A stretch of 52,619 nt of DNA from assembly GCA_030433115.1 (NCBI GenBank), contig JAUILH010000011.1, positions 1 to 52,619 on the forward strand, read 5' to 3'. This document shows, in pieces, positions 25,226 to 34,272 of the stretch. The stretch is from Bacteroidia bacterium (GTDB taxonomy: Bacteria > Bacteroidota > Bacteroidia > Flavobacteriales_D > JAUILH01). Each line of letters opens with the position of its first letter. Positions within the stretch are counted from its first letter, which is position 1. The position numbers and the translations under genes are program-made. The notes under the pieces are model-generated. The model was not told the origin of the DNA. It saw nothing but the letters and a program-made list of their open reading frames with translations, and searched no databases.

Positions 25226-26983
25226 ATGAGGTATGAATCTTACTTTTACCATATTATGCGTGGTGTTTGTGCGCTCATATTGTGTTTGTTAACTGTTTTT
25301 GGTCGGTCCGAAGGACTTCCGGAATTCAATAAAGCCGAACTTCAATGGATCAAAAACCACCCGACCATTAAATTTGGCTACGATCCTGAATGGAAACCTA
25401 TTGAGTTTTTAAATGAAGATGGCAAACATGACGGCATTGCCGCAGAGTTCCTGAAAATCATAGCAGATAAAACAGGTTTAACATTCAATCCCCTGTCTAA
25501 TGTAAGTTGGGCCCAGTCTGTAGACAGCGTGAGAAATGGAGATGCAGAATTGCTGGTCTGTTTGGCTCAGAATGATGACAGAGATGCTTTCCTGAATTTT
25601 ACGCAGACTTATATCTCTTATCCATTTGTAATTGTAACCAAGCAGGACGGTGACTTTGTCGGCGATCTCGATGATTTAAAAGGAAAAACCATTGCTGTGC
25701 CAAAAGGGTACGCCATCACACAAAAACTCCAGGAAAAGTATCCTCATCTCAATTTAATTCTGACTAAAGACATTGAGTCTGCGCTGATGTACATCTCAAT
25801 CGACAAGGCAGATGCTACCGTAGGGAATTTGGGAGTTTTGAGTTATTACCTGAGCTCGGGTGGCTATCAGACCTTGAAAATAGCTGCCGATACTGACCTG
25901 CCAAAGTTGAATCTCAAAATGGGAGTCGGGAAAGAATACCCAGTACTGCATTCAATTCTTGACAAAACTTTGTCCACGATTTCTCAATCAGAGCGGATGG
26001 AGATTCTCGAAAAATGGGGCAAGGTAAAGTATGAACACGGTGTAAACATGGCCAAGGTGTGGCGTGTGGCGCTCATTAGTGTTGCCGCAGTCATGTTAAT
26101 CATTGCCATGGTTGTGGTTTGGAATCGAACTTTGAGGAAGGAGATCAAACTGAGGAAAACGGCCGAAATGAAGCTGCAGAAATCTTTATCCCAAATTCAG
26201 GAACAGAAGGCAATCATTGAGATCAAGAATCAGGAGGTTACTGATAGCATCAAATACGCCAAGCGAATTCAAACTGCAATTTTACCACCTAAATCCAGTT
26301 TCGAAGACGCTTTTAAATCTGCTTTCGTTCTGTACAAACCAAAGGACATTGTGGCGGGAGATTTTTACTGGCTTCAGGATAAGGGAGATATGGTTTTATT
26401 TGCTGCTGCCGATTGCACAGGACATGGGGTGCCAGGGGCCATGGTAAGTGTGGTATGTTCCAATGCGCTGAATAAAGTAGTGAATGAAATGGGAATTTAT
26501 GATCCGGGTAAACTACTTGATGAGGTCAGAAACATTGTGGTCGAAAGATTTGAGGGCAGTCAAAATGAAATTCGCGATGGAATGGACATCTCCCTGGCGG
26601 TGTATCATAAAACAAGGAAGAGTTTGGAATGGGCAGGTGCATACAATCCGCTATGGATAATTAAAACTGACAACAATTCTTTACATGAAATCAAGGGAGA
26701 TAAGCAACCTATTGGCAAATGCGATCACATGACTCCCTTTCAAACACATCAACTTCAATTAACCGAAGGCGATAAACTATATCTGTTTACGGATGGTTTT
26801 GCGGATCAGTTTGGCGGTGCAAAAGGCAAGAAAATACGTTCTAAAGTTATGAAGCAACTGGTTGAGAAATACAGCCATTTGAACATGACAGAGCAAATGA
26901 GTCGACTGAATGACTTTTTCATTAATTGGATGGGAGATTTGGAGCAATTGGATGATGTCTGTGTTATTGGCGTTGAGGTGTAA
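25226..26983 (+). CDS. Periplasmic solute-binding (SBP_bac_3) receptor fused to SpoIIE-type phosphatase
   Basis: 585 residues. A signal peptide, best read from the internal Met11 (MRGVCALILCLLTVFGRSEG), is followed by an SBP_bac_3 domain (about 33-270: HPTIKFGYDPEWKPIEF; LKGKTIAVPKGYAITQKL; LPKLNLKMGVGKEYPVL), a membrane helix at 278-300, a coiled coil (300-345) and a SpoIIE/PP2C phosphatase (350-585) with metal-site motifs DIVAGDFYW, AADCTGHGVPGA, YLFTDGFADQFGG and LDDVCVIGVEV. The layout suggests that a periplasmic amino-acid-like ligand controls cytoplasmic Ser/Thr dephosphorylation, perhaps of an anti-sigma antagonist. No partner kinase lies nearby. Confidence 0.9.
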   Translation: MRYESYFYHIMRGVCALILCLLTVFGRSEGLPEFNKAELQWIKNHPTIKFGYDPEWKPIEFLNEDGKHDGIAAEFLKIIADKTGLTFNPLSNVSWAQSVDSVRNGDAELLVCLAQNDDRDAFLNFTQTYISYPFVIVTKQDGDFVGDLDDLKGKTIAVPKGYAITQKLQEKYPHLNLILTKDIESALMYISIDKADATVGNLGVLSYYLSSGGYQTLKIAADTDLPKLNLKMGVGKEYPVLHSILDKTLSTISQSERMEILEKWGKVKYEHGVNMAKVWRVALISVAAVMLIIAMVVVWNRTLRKEIKLRKTAEMKLQKSLSQIQEQKAIIEIKNQEVTDSIKYAKRIQTAILPPKSSFEDAFKSAFVLYKPKDIVAGDFYWLQDKGDMVLFAAADCTGHGVPGAMVSVVCSNALNKVVNEMGIYDPGKLLDEVRNIVVERFEGSQNEIRDGMDISLAVYHKTRKSLEWAGAYNPLWIIKTDNNSLHEIKGDKQPIGKCDHMTPFQTHQLQLTEGDKLYLFTDGFADQFGGAKGKKIRSKVMKQLVEKYSHLNMTEQMSRLNDFFINWMGDLEQLDDVCVIGVEV

Positions 26984-27051
26984 TGAAACATTTTTCACTA
27001 TATTTCGTAACGACTTTTACTTAATTTGCTATTGATCGAAAACTTTGTGTC

Positions 27052-28875
27052 ATGAAAAAGTTGGCTGCTTCAGTTGGGTTTTGCCTACTATCAATAAATT
27101 TATTAGGACAATTTGGTCCTGGAGGTATTGGAACATTGGTGAGTAATGGTCTGTGGCTCCGAGCTGACAACATCAGTTTAAGTGACGGAGCTGCTGTTAC
27201 CAGTTGGCCAGATGCCTCTAATTACGGGAATAATGCAGCGAACGGAACCCCCGCCGAGCAGCCCACGTTCAACTCGCCAGGGAATATTAATGGTCGACCA
27301 ACAATCTCCTTTGACGGAGGCGATCAGTTAATTGTTCCTGATAATGCCATTTTAGATGGGACTGCTGGAATCACATATTACACAATAGTGAGACCTACCG
27401 GACTAAGTGGTGCGCCAAGAGGGATTTTGGGGAAAAGGATCACTTTTACCGTTTCTACCGAGTATGCGTATACCTATTTTTTTCACGGGAGTAACCGGTT
27501 GAATTTGGATATCCATACTCAAAACAACCGTTTCAATACTGGGGCGACTACTTATGCCAATGGGACCAATTATATGCCTGGATTCATTTACGATGGAACA
27601 TTGGCAGCTGCTCAAAGATCAAAAATGTATGAGGCAGGAACCATGGTTGTTCAATCTACGGAGAGCTCAACTACTTTGCCAAACAGTAATCAACCTTTGT
27701 GTTTAGGGGCACTGAATGTAAATTATGGAACATACTATATTGGAGAAATGGCGGAAGTGTGTCAATGGAATTATGCCCTAAATACGGCCGAAAGAATCAT
27801 AGTTGAGAATTATTTGGGGGCAAAATATGGCATTACCATCGCAAACGACTTTTATACCTATCAAGGCACTCACGCGGGAGAAGTGGCAGGAATTGGAAGG
27901 GTGGATGCTTCCAATTTACATAACGATTCGCAGGGCTCAGCCATTGTGCGCATTAGCTCTCCGGCCTCCATGGGAGATGGTGAGTACTTAATTTGGGGAC
28001 ACGATGAAGTATCCATTTTATTGAATGATGTTGTTGATGTCGATGGAACTATCATTGAATCAAGGTTGAGCAGAACCTGGCGTGCTGATGAAACCGGAGA
28101 TGTTGGTGCAGTAACAATCGCTTTTGATGTCTCTGGATTTTCTCCGTTAACTGGTTCGGATTTAAGGTTGCTTATCGATAGAGATGGAGATGGTTTTGCG
28201 GATAATGATGTGGCACCAATATCAGGATCTTTTGCAGCCGGAACAGTGACTTTTACTGGCGTTGACCTTCAGGCAGGTGACTTTTTTACTTTAGGATCGA
28301 TCAACTATAACCAAACGCCATTGCCAGTGGAGTTAATAGAGTTTGATGGTGTTTTGGATGGAGAAGATGCGCGTCTGTTTTGGCAAACCGCTTCAGAAAC
28401 CAACTCAGATTATTTCACATTGTACCATTCAGCAGACGCACAAACATGGCAAGCCATTGCTCAAGTTGATGGAGCGGGAAATGTATCTGCCACCAGAACA
28501 TATGGGTGGATTGATGAAAATATGATGGAAGGAGCTAACTTCTATCGTTTGAGTCAGACAGACTACGACGGAACCGAGAATTTCTTCAATACAGTGGTGC
28601 TTCAAAAGGCTTATAATACGCCATCAAAATTGATGATATACCCCAATCCATCGAACAATGATTTTCATGTGTCTATTTCCAATACTTTCGAACAAGCCAT
28701 AATCAATGTAACTGATATTACTGGAAGATCAGTCTCCCCCGGTATAACCATTGTGGGTTCAGAAGCTCTAATAAGTTTTTCTGATGATATGGCAGATGGA
28801 ACTTATTTTTTGAATGTCATCACTGCGAATGGCGAAAAACTGAGTGAGAAGTTGCTTAAGCGATCTGTAAGGTAG
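27052..28875 (+). CDS. T9SS-secreted protein with LamG-like N-terminal domain
   Basis: 607 residues. Signal peptide ends near SINLLGQ. Residues about 30-250 resemble a concanavalin/LamG fold (SNGLWLRADNISLSDGAAV; WPDASNYGNNAANG; ITYYTIVRPTGL; VENYLGAKYGITIAND). A beta-sandwich follows (SRTWRADETGDVGAVTIAFDV), then a fibronectin-like segment (PLPVELIEFDGVLDGEDARLFW) and the C-terminal type A sorting domain (LMIYPNPSNNDFHVSI... MADGTYFLNVIT). Extracellular binding protein; ligand unknown. Confidence 0.87.
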   Translation: MKKLAASVGFCLLSINLLGQFGPGGIGTLVSNGLWLRADNISLSDGAAVTSWPDASNYGNNAANGTPAEQPTFNSPGNINGRPTISFDGGDQLIVPDNAILDGTAGITYYTIVRPTGLSGAPRGILGKRITFTVSTEYAYTYFFHGSNRLNLDIHTQNNRFNTGATTYANGTNYMPGFIYDGTLAAAQRSKMYEAGTMVVQSTESSTTLPNSNQPLCLGALNVNYGTYYIGEMAEVCQWNYALNTAERIIVENYLGAKYGITIANDFYTYQGTHAGEVAGIGRVDASNLHNDSQGSAIVRISSPASMGDGEYLIWGHDEVSILLNDVVDVDGTIIESRLSRTWRADETGDVGAVTIAFDVSGFSPLTGSDLRLLIDRDGDGFADNDVAPISGSFAAGTVTFTGVDLQAGDFFTLGSINYNQTPLPVELIEFDGVLDGEDARLFWQTASETNSDYFTLYHSADAQTWQAIAQVDGAGNVSATRTYGWIDENMMEGANFYRLSQTDYDGTENFFNTVVLQKAYNTPSKLMIYPNPSNNDFHVSISNTFEQAIINVTDITGRSVSPGITIVGSEALISFSDDMADGTYFLNVITANGEKLSEKLLKRSVR

Positions 28876-28910
28876 TTCTATATCCATCCGAGTTGTAGTT
28901 TGCCCATATC

Positions 28911-28944
28911 TTTGATACCCTTTAAAATCCCTTTCATATCTTTG
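28911..28944 (+). promoter_or_regulatory. Promoter of dnaG (TTTG, 22-base spacer, TAtcTTTG)
   Basis: A -7 box TATCTTTG at 28937-28944 has a TTTG at 28911-28914 22 bases upstream, within the range seen for Bacteroidota promoters. The box ends only 6 bases before the dnaG ATG, so the transcript would be nearly leaderless. A second TATCTTTG at 28907-28914 overlaps the -33 position and could give a slightly longer leader. Confidence 0.55.
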
Positions 28945-28950
28945 TAATAG

Positions 28951-30894
28951 ATGATTCCAAAGGATGTCATAGATGAGATTTTCGCGACTGCACGGATCGA
29001 AGAAGTGATTGGTGAGTTTGTTCAGTTGAAGCGTTCTGGTTCCAGTATGAAGGGATTGAGTCCTTTTGTGAAGGAAAAAACACCTTCGTTTATGGTGTCT
29101 CCCTCTAAAGGTATTTTTAAGGATTTTAGTTCCGGTAAAGGAGGGAATGTTGTGAGTTTCCTCATGGAACATGAAGCCATGTCTTACCCTGAGGCCTTAA
29201 GATGGCTAGCCGATAAGTATAAAATTGAAATTCCGGAAGACAAAGCCACTCCGGAAGAAATCGCACAAAGAAACGAGCGAGAGTCATTGTTTCTTATCAA
29301 CAAATTTGCCCTGCAGTACTTTGAGGACAGCATGTGGGAAGATAATATGGGTCGTGCAGTGGGGCTGTCGTATTTCAAGGAACGTGGTTTCACGGAAGAC
29401 ACCATGCGCAAATTCCAGTTGGGATACTGCCTTGAAAAGGGAGAGGCTTTGCATGATGCTGCAAAAAAGGCAGGCTATAATCTGGAACACCTTGTAAAAC
29501 TGGGTCTGATCAAAAAAAACGACCGTGGTTATTTCGATTTCTTCAGAGGTCGGGTCATGTTTCCCATCCATAACCTTACTGGCAGGGTAGTGGGCTTTGG
29601 CGGTCGGACACTCAGAAACGACAAGAAAATTGCCAAGTATTTCAACTCTCCCGAGAGTGAGATTTACAATAAATCCAAAGTCCTTTACGGTCTTTACCAG
29701 TCAAAATCCGGCGTTGTTCGGGAGGACAATTGTTTGCTGGTAGAAGGGTATACAGACGTGATTTCTATGCACCAGAACGGGGTTGACAATGTGGTAGCTT
29801 CTTCTGGTACAGCTTTAACCGAAGATCAAATCAGATTGATCAACCGTTACACTCAGAATATCACAATTTTGTTTGATGGGGATGCTGCTGGAATCAAAGC
29901 ATCCTTTCGAGGAATTGACATGATTTTGGAGCAAGGCATGAATGTGCGGATTGTACTGTTCCCGGATGGAGATGACCCCGATTCTTATGCCAGAGCGCAT
30001 AGTGAAGACGAGATTAGAAGTTTTATTGGCAGCAATGCAAAGGACTTCATCTCCTTTAAGACCGATATTCTGCTTCAAGAAGCGAACAACGATCCGATTA
30101 AAAAGGCCAAACTCATCAAAGAAATTGTTGAGAGCATTGCCCTGATCCCTGATCAAATTACACGATCCGTGTATTTAAAGGAATGCAGTGATCGTTTCGA
30201 GATGGAGGAGCAGAGTTTGGCTTTTGAGTTATCCAAAATCCGAAATAAGAAGTTTAACGAAAACTTAAGGCAGGAAGACCGTTTGCCGGAACCCATTGCA
30301 CCGGTTAAGGTTCAGCCAAAAGAGCCTGTTGCCCCAACTGGTCACTTTCAGGAACGTGACATCATTCGTTTGTTGCTCAATTTTGGAACCGAGACTTTGC
30401 ATGTTGAGTGGGAAGATGAGGATGGAGAAACTCAATCTGAGGATACCACAGTGGCGGCTTACATTATAGAACAAATTGAATCAGATAAGTTGAGTCTGTC
30501 GCCAGGACCATTAGGAGATATTTATGAAGTATTCTGTCAGTCCAATGAAAAGGGAGAAGTGCCTGGGGTAGAACATTTTTATGCCCACCAAGATCCGGCA
30601 ATTAGTAGCTTGTCGGTTGATTTATGCACTTCTCTGTACCACTTAAGTGACAATTGGTGGGAGATGCATAAAATTGAAACCAAATCCGAAAATGATAACC
30701 TTCAGGACAGCATTTTGAGTGCTGTATTCGCTTTTAAAATGTTGAAGTTAGACATGTTGATCAGTCATTCTCAGGAAAAACTCAAAGGTGAGATCAGTGA
30801 TGAAGACATGATTGCATTGCTGACAGAACAGAAACAATATATTGCTGCCAGAAAAGCTTTGGCGGGGATTATGAACCGGACGATTTTGAGGTGA
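28951..30894 (+). CDS. dnaG: DNA primase, zinc-binding domain without zinc ligands
   Basis: 647 residues; synthesises RNA primers at the replication fork. The catalytic toprim core is intact: LLVEGYTDVISMHQNG and ILFDGDAAGIKASF, then PDGDDPDSYAR. The N-terminal domain normally binds zinc through C-H-C-C (E. coli C40, H43, C61, C64). Here the aligned residues are S37, V40, D58 and S61 (GLSPFVKEKTPSF; IFKDFSSGKGGN), so zinc cannot be held in the normal way. I recall the same replacement in other Flavobacteria, so this is probably lineage-wide rather than damage. The C-terminal region is the helicase-binding part. Confidence 0.95.
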   Translation: MIPKDVIDEIFATARIEEVIGEFVQLKRSGSSMKGLSPFVKEKTPSFMVSPSKGIFKDFSSGKGGNVVSFLMEHEAMSYPEALRWLADKYKIEIPEDKATPEEIAQRNERESLFLINKFALQYFEDSMWEDNMGRAVGLSYFKERGFTEDTMRKFQLGYCLEKGEALHDAAKKAGYNLEHLVKLGLIKKNDRGYFDFFRGRVMFPIHNLTGRVVGFGGRTLRNDKKIAKYFNSPESEIYNKSKVLYGLYQSKSGVVREDNCLLVEGYTDVISMHQNGVDNVVASSGTALTEDQIRLINRYTQNITILFDGDAAGIKASFRGIDMILEQGMNVRIVLFPDGDDPDSYARAHSEDEIRSFIGSNAKDFISFKTDILLQEANNDPIKKAKLIKEIVESIALIPDQITRSVYLKECSDRFEMEEQSLAFELSKIRNKKFNENLRQEDRLPEPIAPVKVQPKEPVAPTGHFQERDIIRLLLNFGTETLHVEWEDEDGETQSEDTTVAAYIIEQIESDKLSLSPGPLGDIYEVFCQSNEKGEVPGVEHFYAHQDPAISSLSVDLCTSLYHLSDNWWEMHKIETKSENDNLQDSILSAVFAFKMLKLDMLISHSQEKLKGEISDEDMIALLTEQKQYIAARKALAGIMNRTILR

Positions 30895-30901
30895 AGGTCA
30901 A

Positions 30902-31417
30902 CTAATCCTTCAATTGTTTCAAAACCGCTTTCTGAGATACTACGGTCTCCCGGGCAATCACTTTGGGAACGTCATCCTTACCACCAGACCATTTTCCATT
31001 CCCTGACGACAAGGTTCTGAAGACCAATTCATCTCCTTCCAGCTCATAAAATATCATCAAATCACTGCCAGCCACATCAAAAGATGAGTACATGCCATTC
31101 CCAATAGCGCTCAAATAGAGCTCAATGCCGTTGTGTTCGTCTAATGTATAGTGAGCCGAACCGCGTGTTTGGTATAAAGTGTAATCTCGAATGTCCTCAG
31201 TAGAATCTGTTCGATAAACGATGACCCATTGCCAACTCGTATCGGTTAATGGTATAATATGCAATTCCATATTCACAGCCATCTCACCGCCATTTACAAA
31301 ATTGATGTCTAAATTGCCTTGCCATTTACCTTCCCATCCTTCAGGAAAAGAATTGTGCTTTTGGGCAAACGTCAGAAATGATCCTATTGACAAGTAAATA
31401 ATTATCAGGAATTTCAT
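30902..31417 (-). CDS. Hypothetical secreted protein
   Basis: 171 residues, signal peptide to about residue 19 (MKFLIIIYLSIGSFLTFAQ). The start of the mature part, FPEGWEGKWQGNLDINFVNGGE, and the alternation of short strands resemble a lipocalin-like or beta-barrel fold. No family recognised. It overlaps the upstream beta-barrel gene by 4 bases (ATGA), so the two are an operon. Confidence 0.75.
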   Translation of the reverse strand: MKFLIIIYLSIGSFLTFAQKHNSFPEGWEGKWQGNLDINFVNGGEMAVNMELHIIPLTDTSWQWVIVYRTDSTEDIRDYTLYQTRGSAHYTLDEHNGIELYLSAIGNGMYSSFDVAGSDLMIFYELEGDELVFRTLSSGNGKWSGGKDDVPKVIARETVVSQKAVLKQLKD

Positions 31418-32025
31418 TGGGAACTCAAGTTATATCCAAGCCCAAAACCAGCGGATATGCCACCATGAACCGGATTGTGGTAGTGAATTTTGTATTCTGC
31501 ATTTAAGCTCAGACGAATTCTTCCCAGAAAATAGTTATATCTAAGACCGACAGCGCCTCCGGCATAAGAATCTTGTCCGCCAGATTGGCTTGGACTTTTA
31601 ATGTACTCAAACTGCAAAGGGCTGATGTAAGGCGCAATGCTAGAGTTCATTGACTCTAATGGGATATTATAACTGACACCCTCCGGAATTATGGCGGTGA
31701 GCAGCCCAAATAGGATGCCAGCTCCCACATTTCTTTTTCCTGTAGAATCATTTTCTGTACTTCCAATAGCTAAACCAACGAAGAGTCCACCAAAAGGTGC
31801 CAATGGCATGTGGAAATACTCCTTTCCACCCAAAAAACTATATTGAATACCGATCTTGTCGCTTACCATCACCTCCAGGTCTGCACCTCCATAAACTCTT
31901 GGGTTAAAACCATCAAGCGTTAAATAACCTAAACGTGCTCCTGCGAAAACATCTCCCGATTGGGTTTGTGCTTGTGAGCCCAGTGTTGTACATAGTAATG
32001 CAATGCAGAGTAGGAAAGTTTTCAT
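31414..32025 (-). CDS. Outer-membrane beta-barrel protein
   Basis: 203 residues with a signal peptide (MKTFLLCIALLCTTLGSQAQ) and alternating hydrophobic/polar strands typical of small barrels: GDVFAGARLGYLTLDGFN, IGIQYSFLGGKEYF, VGLRYNYFLGRIRLSLNAEYKIHY and the end GISAGFGLGYNLSSQ. Eight-stranded size. Function unknown. Co-transcribed with the next secreted protein gene and divergent from a MORN lipoprotein gene. Confidence 0.8.
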   Translation of the reverse strand: MKTFLLCIALLCTTLGSQAQTQSGDVFAGARLGYLTLDGFNPRVYGGADLEVMVSDKIGIQYSFLGGKEYFHMPLAPFGGLFVGLAIGSTENDSTGKRNVGAGILFGLLTAIIPEGVSYNIPLESMNSSIAPYISPLQFEYIKSPSQSGGQDSYAGGAVGLRYNYFLGRIRLSLNAEYKIHYHNPVHGGISAGFGLGYNLSSQ

Positions 32026-32097
32026 AATTATAAATATAATGAAATGATATGCTCAATAGAACTCGAATAATTAACTTACGTCAAAATTATTATCCCT

Positions 32098-33312
32098 ATG
32101 AATTCTCGATACTGGTTTTTCTTACTGTTTTTGCTCGCATCATCCTGTGGAATAAATAGTGAAGATAGCAAAGAGGCTAATCCCAATGATGACAGTAAAA
32201 AGAATGGAGCGTATTATTGGTGGGTAGATAAAAACGGAAAAGGAGAGTGGATTGAGAAGGATGAGGATGGTAATTGGATGCCATCGGATGGTACACTCAC
32301 GGATTATTGGGAAAATGGTAATTTGAAACGAACAACAGAATTTAAAGATGGCAAGACACATGGGATGTTAAAATCGTATGATAAGGGAGGAGACCTTCTT
32401 TTGGATGCATATTTTACCAAGGCAAGGGTCGACTCAATATTTAATATGTACTATAGAAATGGTCAAAAGCAAATTGAAATGACTCTGGACAAAGAGGGTA
32501 TGTCAACTATCACAACTTTTAATATGAACGGTAAAAAAGAATGGTATGCAACTGTCCTTCTTAGCGAGCATTTGATGATCAAAGAGTCCTTATTCCATCC
32601 AAATGGACAGATCAAGTTGCTTTATCAAAATGATTCGATTAAATGTTGGAATAATAAAGGTGTTCTCTTAAATGAAGATGATTCTGTCAAAGGCCTTTCA
32701 TCACTTTTTAAGCTTGATATGGTAAAGGAAATGATCCGTGAATTGGCCAACGGAGAAGACATTATACGACCCAAAATCAATTACGGATGCGTTTCAGGAG
32801 ACTGTATAAATGGTAAAGGAAGATATACTTATGCAGTCGGAATGAGCTATGTCGGATTTTTTCGAGAAGGAGCAGAACATGGTGAAGGTTCATACTTAGA
32901 CCACAATGAGAACCTTTATTGCAGTGGTAATTATAAACAGGGTTTGATGATTGGAGACGGGTATTTTGAAGATGAGGGGGTCATATATGAAGGTGGGCTC
33001 CTATATGGTATACCTCACGGTTATGGTGAAATGGAATATAAAGATGGAAGTGCCTATAAAGGTAATTTTGTCAAGGGAGAAGTGTATGACGCGCATGGGG
33101 AATATACCTACACAGATGGCTCTATATTTTATGGTAATATCGTTAAAGATTTCTTTCATGGACCAGGCAAAATTGTATTTCCCGAAGGAGACAGTGTGGT
33201 CGGGATATTCCGAAATGATGATTTATACGGTAATGCGACTTATTATGGTGTAGATGGGGAAATAGAAAGACGGAACTATGCTGCTGATGGATACACCGTG
33301 ATTGAAGATTAA
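32098..33312 (+). CDS. MORN-repeat lipoprotein
   Basis: 404 residues. Lipoprotein signal with C17 (MNSRYWFFLLFLLASSC). The N-terminal half has MORN_2/YwqK-type repeats (YWENGNLKRTTEFKDGKTHG; YYRNGQKQIEMTLDKEG; FHPNGQIKLLYQND), the C-terminal half classical MORN repeats (GRYTYAVGMSYVGFFREG; GYGEMEYKDGSAYKGNFVKG; GPGKIVFPEGDSVVGIF). The combination suggests a surface scaffold with two repeat types. No enzymatic domain. Role unknown; MORN proteins often bind lipids or other proteins. Confidence 0.85.
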   Translation: MNSRYWFFLLFLLASSCGINSEDSKEANPNDDSKKNGAYYWWVDKNGKGEWIEKDEDGNWMPSDGTLTDYWENGNLKRTTEFKDGKTHGMLKSYDKGGDLLLDAYFTKARVDSIFNMYYRNGQKQIEMTLDKEGMSTITTFNMNGKKEWYATVLLSEHLMIKESLFHPNGQIKLLYQNDSIKCWNNKGVLLNEDDSVKGLSSLFKLDMVKEMIRELANGEDIIRPKINYGCVSGDCINGKGRYTYAVGMSYVGFFREGAEHGEGSYLDHNENLYCSGNYKQGLMIGDGYFEDEGVIYEGGLLYGIPHGYGEMEYKDGSAYKGNFVKGEVYDAHGEYTYTDGSIFYGNIVKDFFHGPGKIVFPEGDSVVGIFRNDDLYGNATYYGVDGEIERRNYAADGYTVIED

Positions 33313-33383
33313 TTTTCTACTTTGTCAGATATCTATTGTTCAATCGGGAGGGCAATTTAACCGAATTTCCCACTTTACATGGC

Positions 33384-34232
33384 TCACAAATTCCCCAATG
33401 CTTCAAATGTCCAATTCAGTTTCTGTTCGACCGTGTCATGATGAAAAACCAGGCCATAGTTTACCTTTTCATTAAAAGACATGCCAGAGGCCAAAAAATG
33501 AATGCCATCAGGTGTTGTATGCTCAAAAGTTTGTGTTTTGAATCCAATGTCACCTCCCACACAAATCACCTGAATGTCCTTCTGGTTCAAAGAAACCAGT
33601 TTGGGGTAAATATCTTGATAGAAGTTGTTAGGTTGAATGCAATATGAACAAGTGTCTATCGGCGCATTGGAGATGTTGTCGGTTCGGTTTTCAAGGACGT
33701 CATTTCCATAAAGCCAGATCAGTTTATGATGTAAAATGATGAGGTGTGAAGACTTGTTTAAAGTGTCAACAACTTCATTGAATAGATCCAATTGACTGCC
33801 AGTGATATGACACAAACTGTCCTGAGTGTCCCAAACCATCAGGGTAATACCATTTTTATATGTCGAATAAAATCTTGGTTTATCCGTGAATTTTTGGACG
33901 AGTGCTGTATCACTGTAATCATGATTGCCAAGTGCCCAGAGTGTATTCGGGTTTTTAAGCTCGAAAGTGCCATTCAAATGCTCAAGTACTTCAGTGCTTT
34001 CTGAGCTCAATTGAGCCATATCACCACCTAGCCAAAGCATCTCGTATTTGGAGAAATCAATGTTGTAGATGCTGGTAATTACTTTTGGATTGGCTTCCAT
34101 TCTAGTGTGCGCCAGAAACAGGTATTGGAGGGCGTTGTTGTTCGAGTCGCTTTTGTGTGACGCTTGTTTTTTTGAAGAGTCGGAACACCCAATGATGCCG
34201 AGTAGTATAAGTCCCAGGATTAGCTTTTGCAT
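33384..34232 (-). CDS. Calcineurin-like metallophosphoesterase lipoprotein with altered motifs
   Basis: 282 residues. Lipobox C16 (MQKLILGLILLGIIGC) puts it on an envelope membrane. Of the five calcineurin-type motifs, GD (WLGGDMAQL), GNHD (ALGNHDYSD) and the following HH (IILHHKLIW) are present. The first DxH is replaced by LAHTR and the last GHxH by GGDIGF. Family assignment is therefore firm for the core but metal binding or activity may differ. Extracellular phosphodiesterase or an exopolysaccharide-associated role is possible. No clear operon partner. Confidence 0.75.
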   Translation of the reverse strand: MQKLILGLILLGIIGCSDSSKKQASHKSDSNNNALQYLFLAHTRMEANPKVITSIYNIDFSKYEMLWLGGDMAQLSSESTEVLEHLNGTFELKNPNTLWALGNHDYSDTALVQKFTDKPRFYSTYKNGITLMVWDTQDSLCHITGSQLDLFNEVVDTLNKSSHLIILHHKLIWLYGNDVLENRTDNISNAPIDTCSYCIQPNNFYQDIYPKLVSLNQKDIQVICVGGDIGFKTQTFEHTTPDGIHFLASGMSFNEKVNYGLVFHHDTVEQKLNWTFEALGNL

Positions 34233-34272
34233 ACCGCAATATTCTAGAACAATATTAAGAATTAGTATCGAG

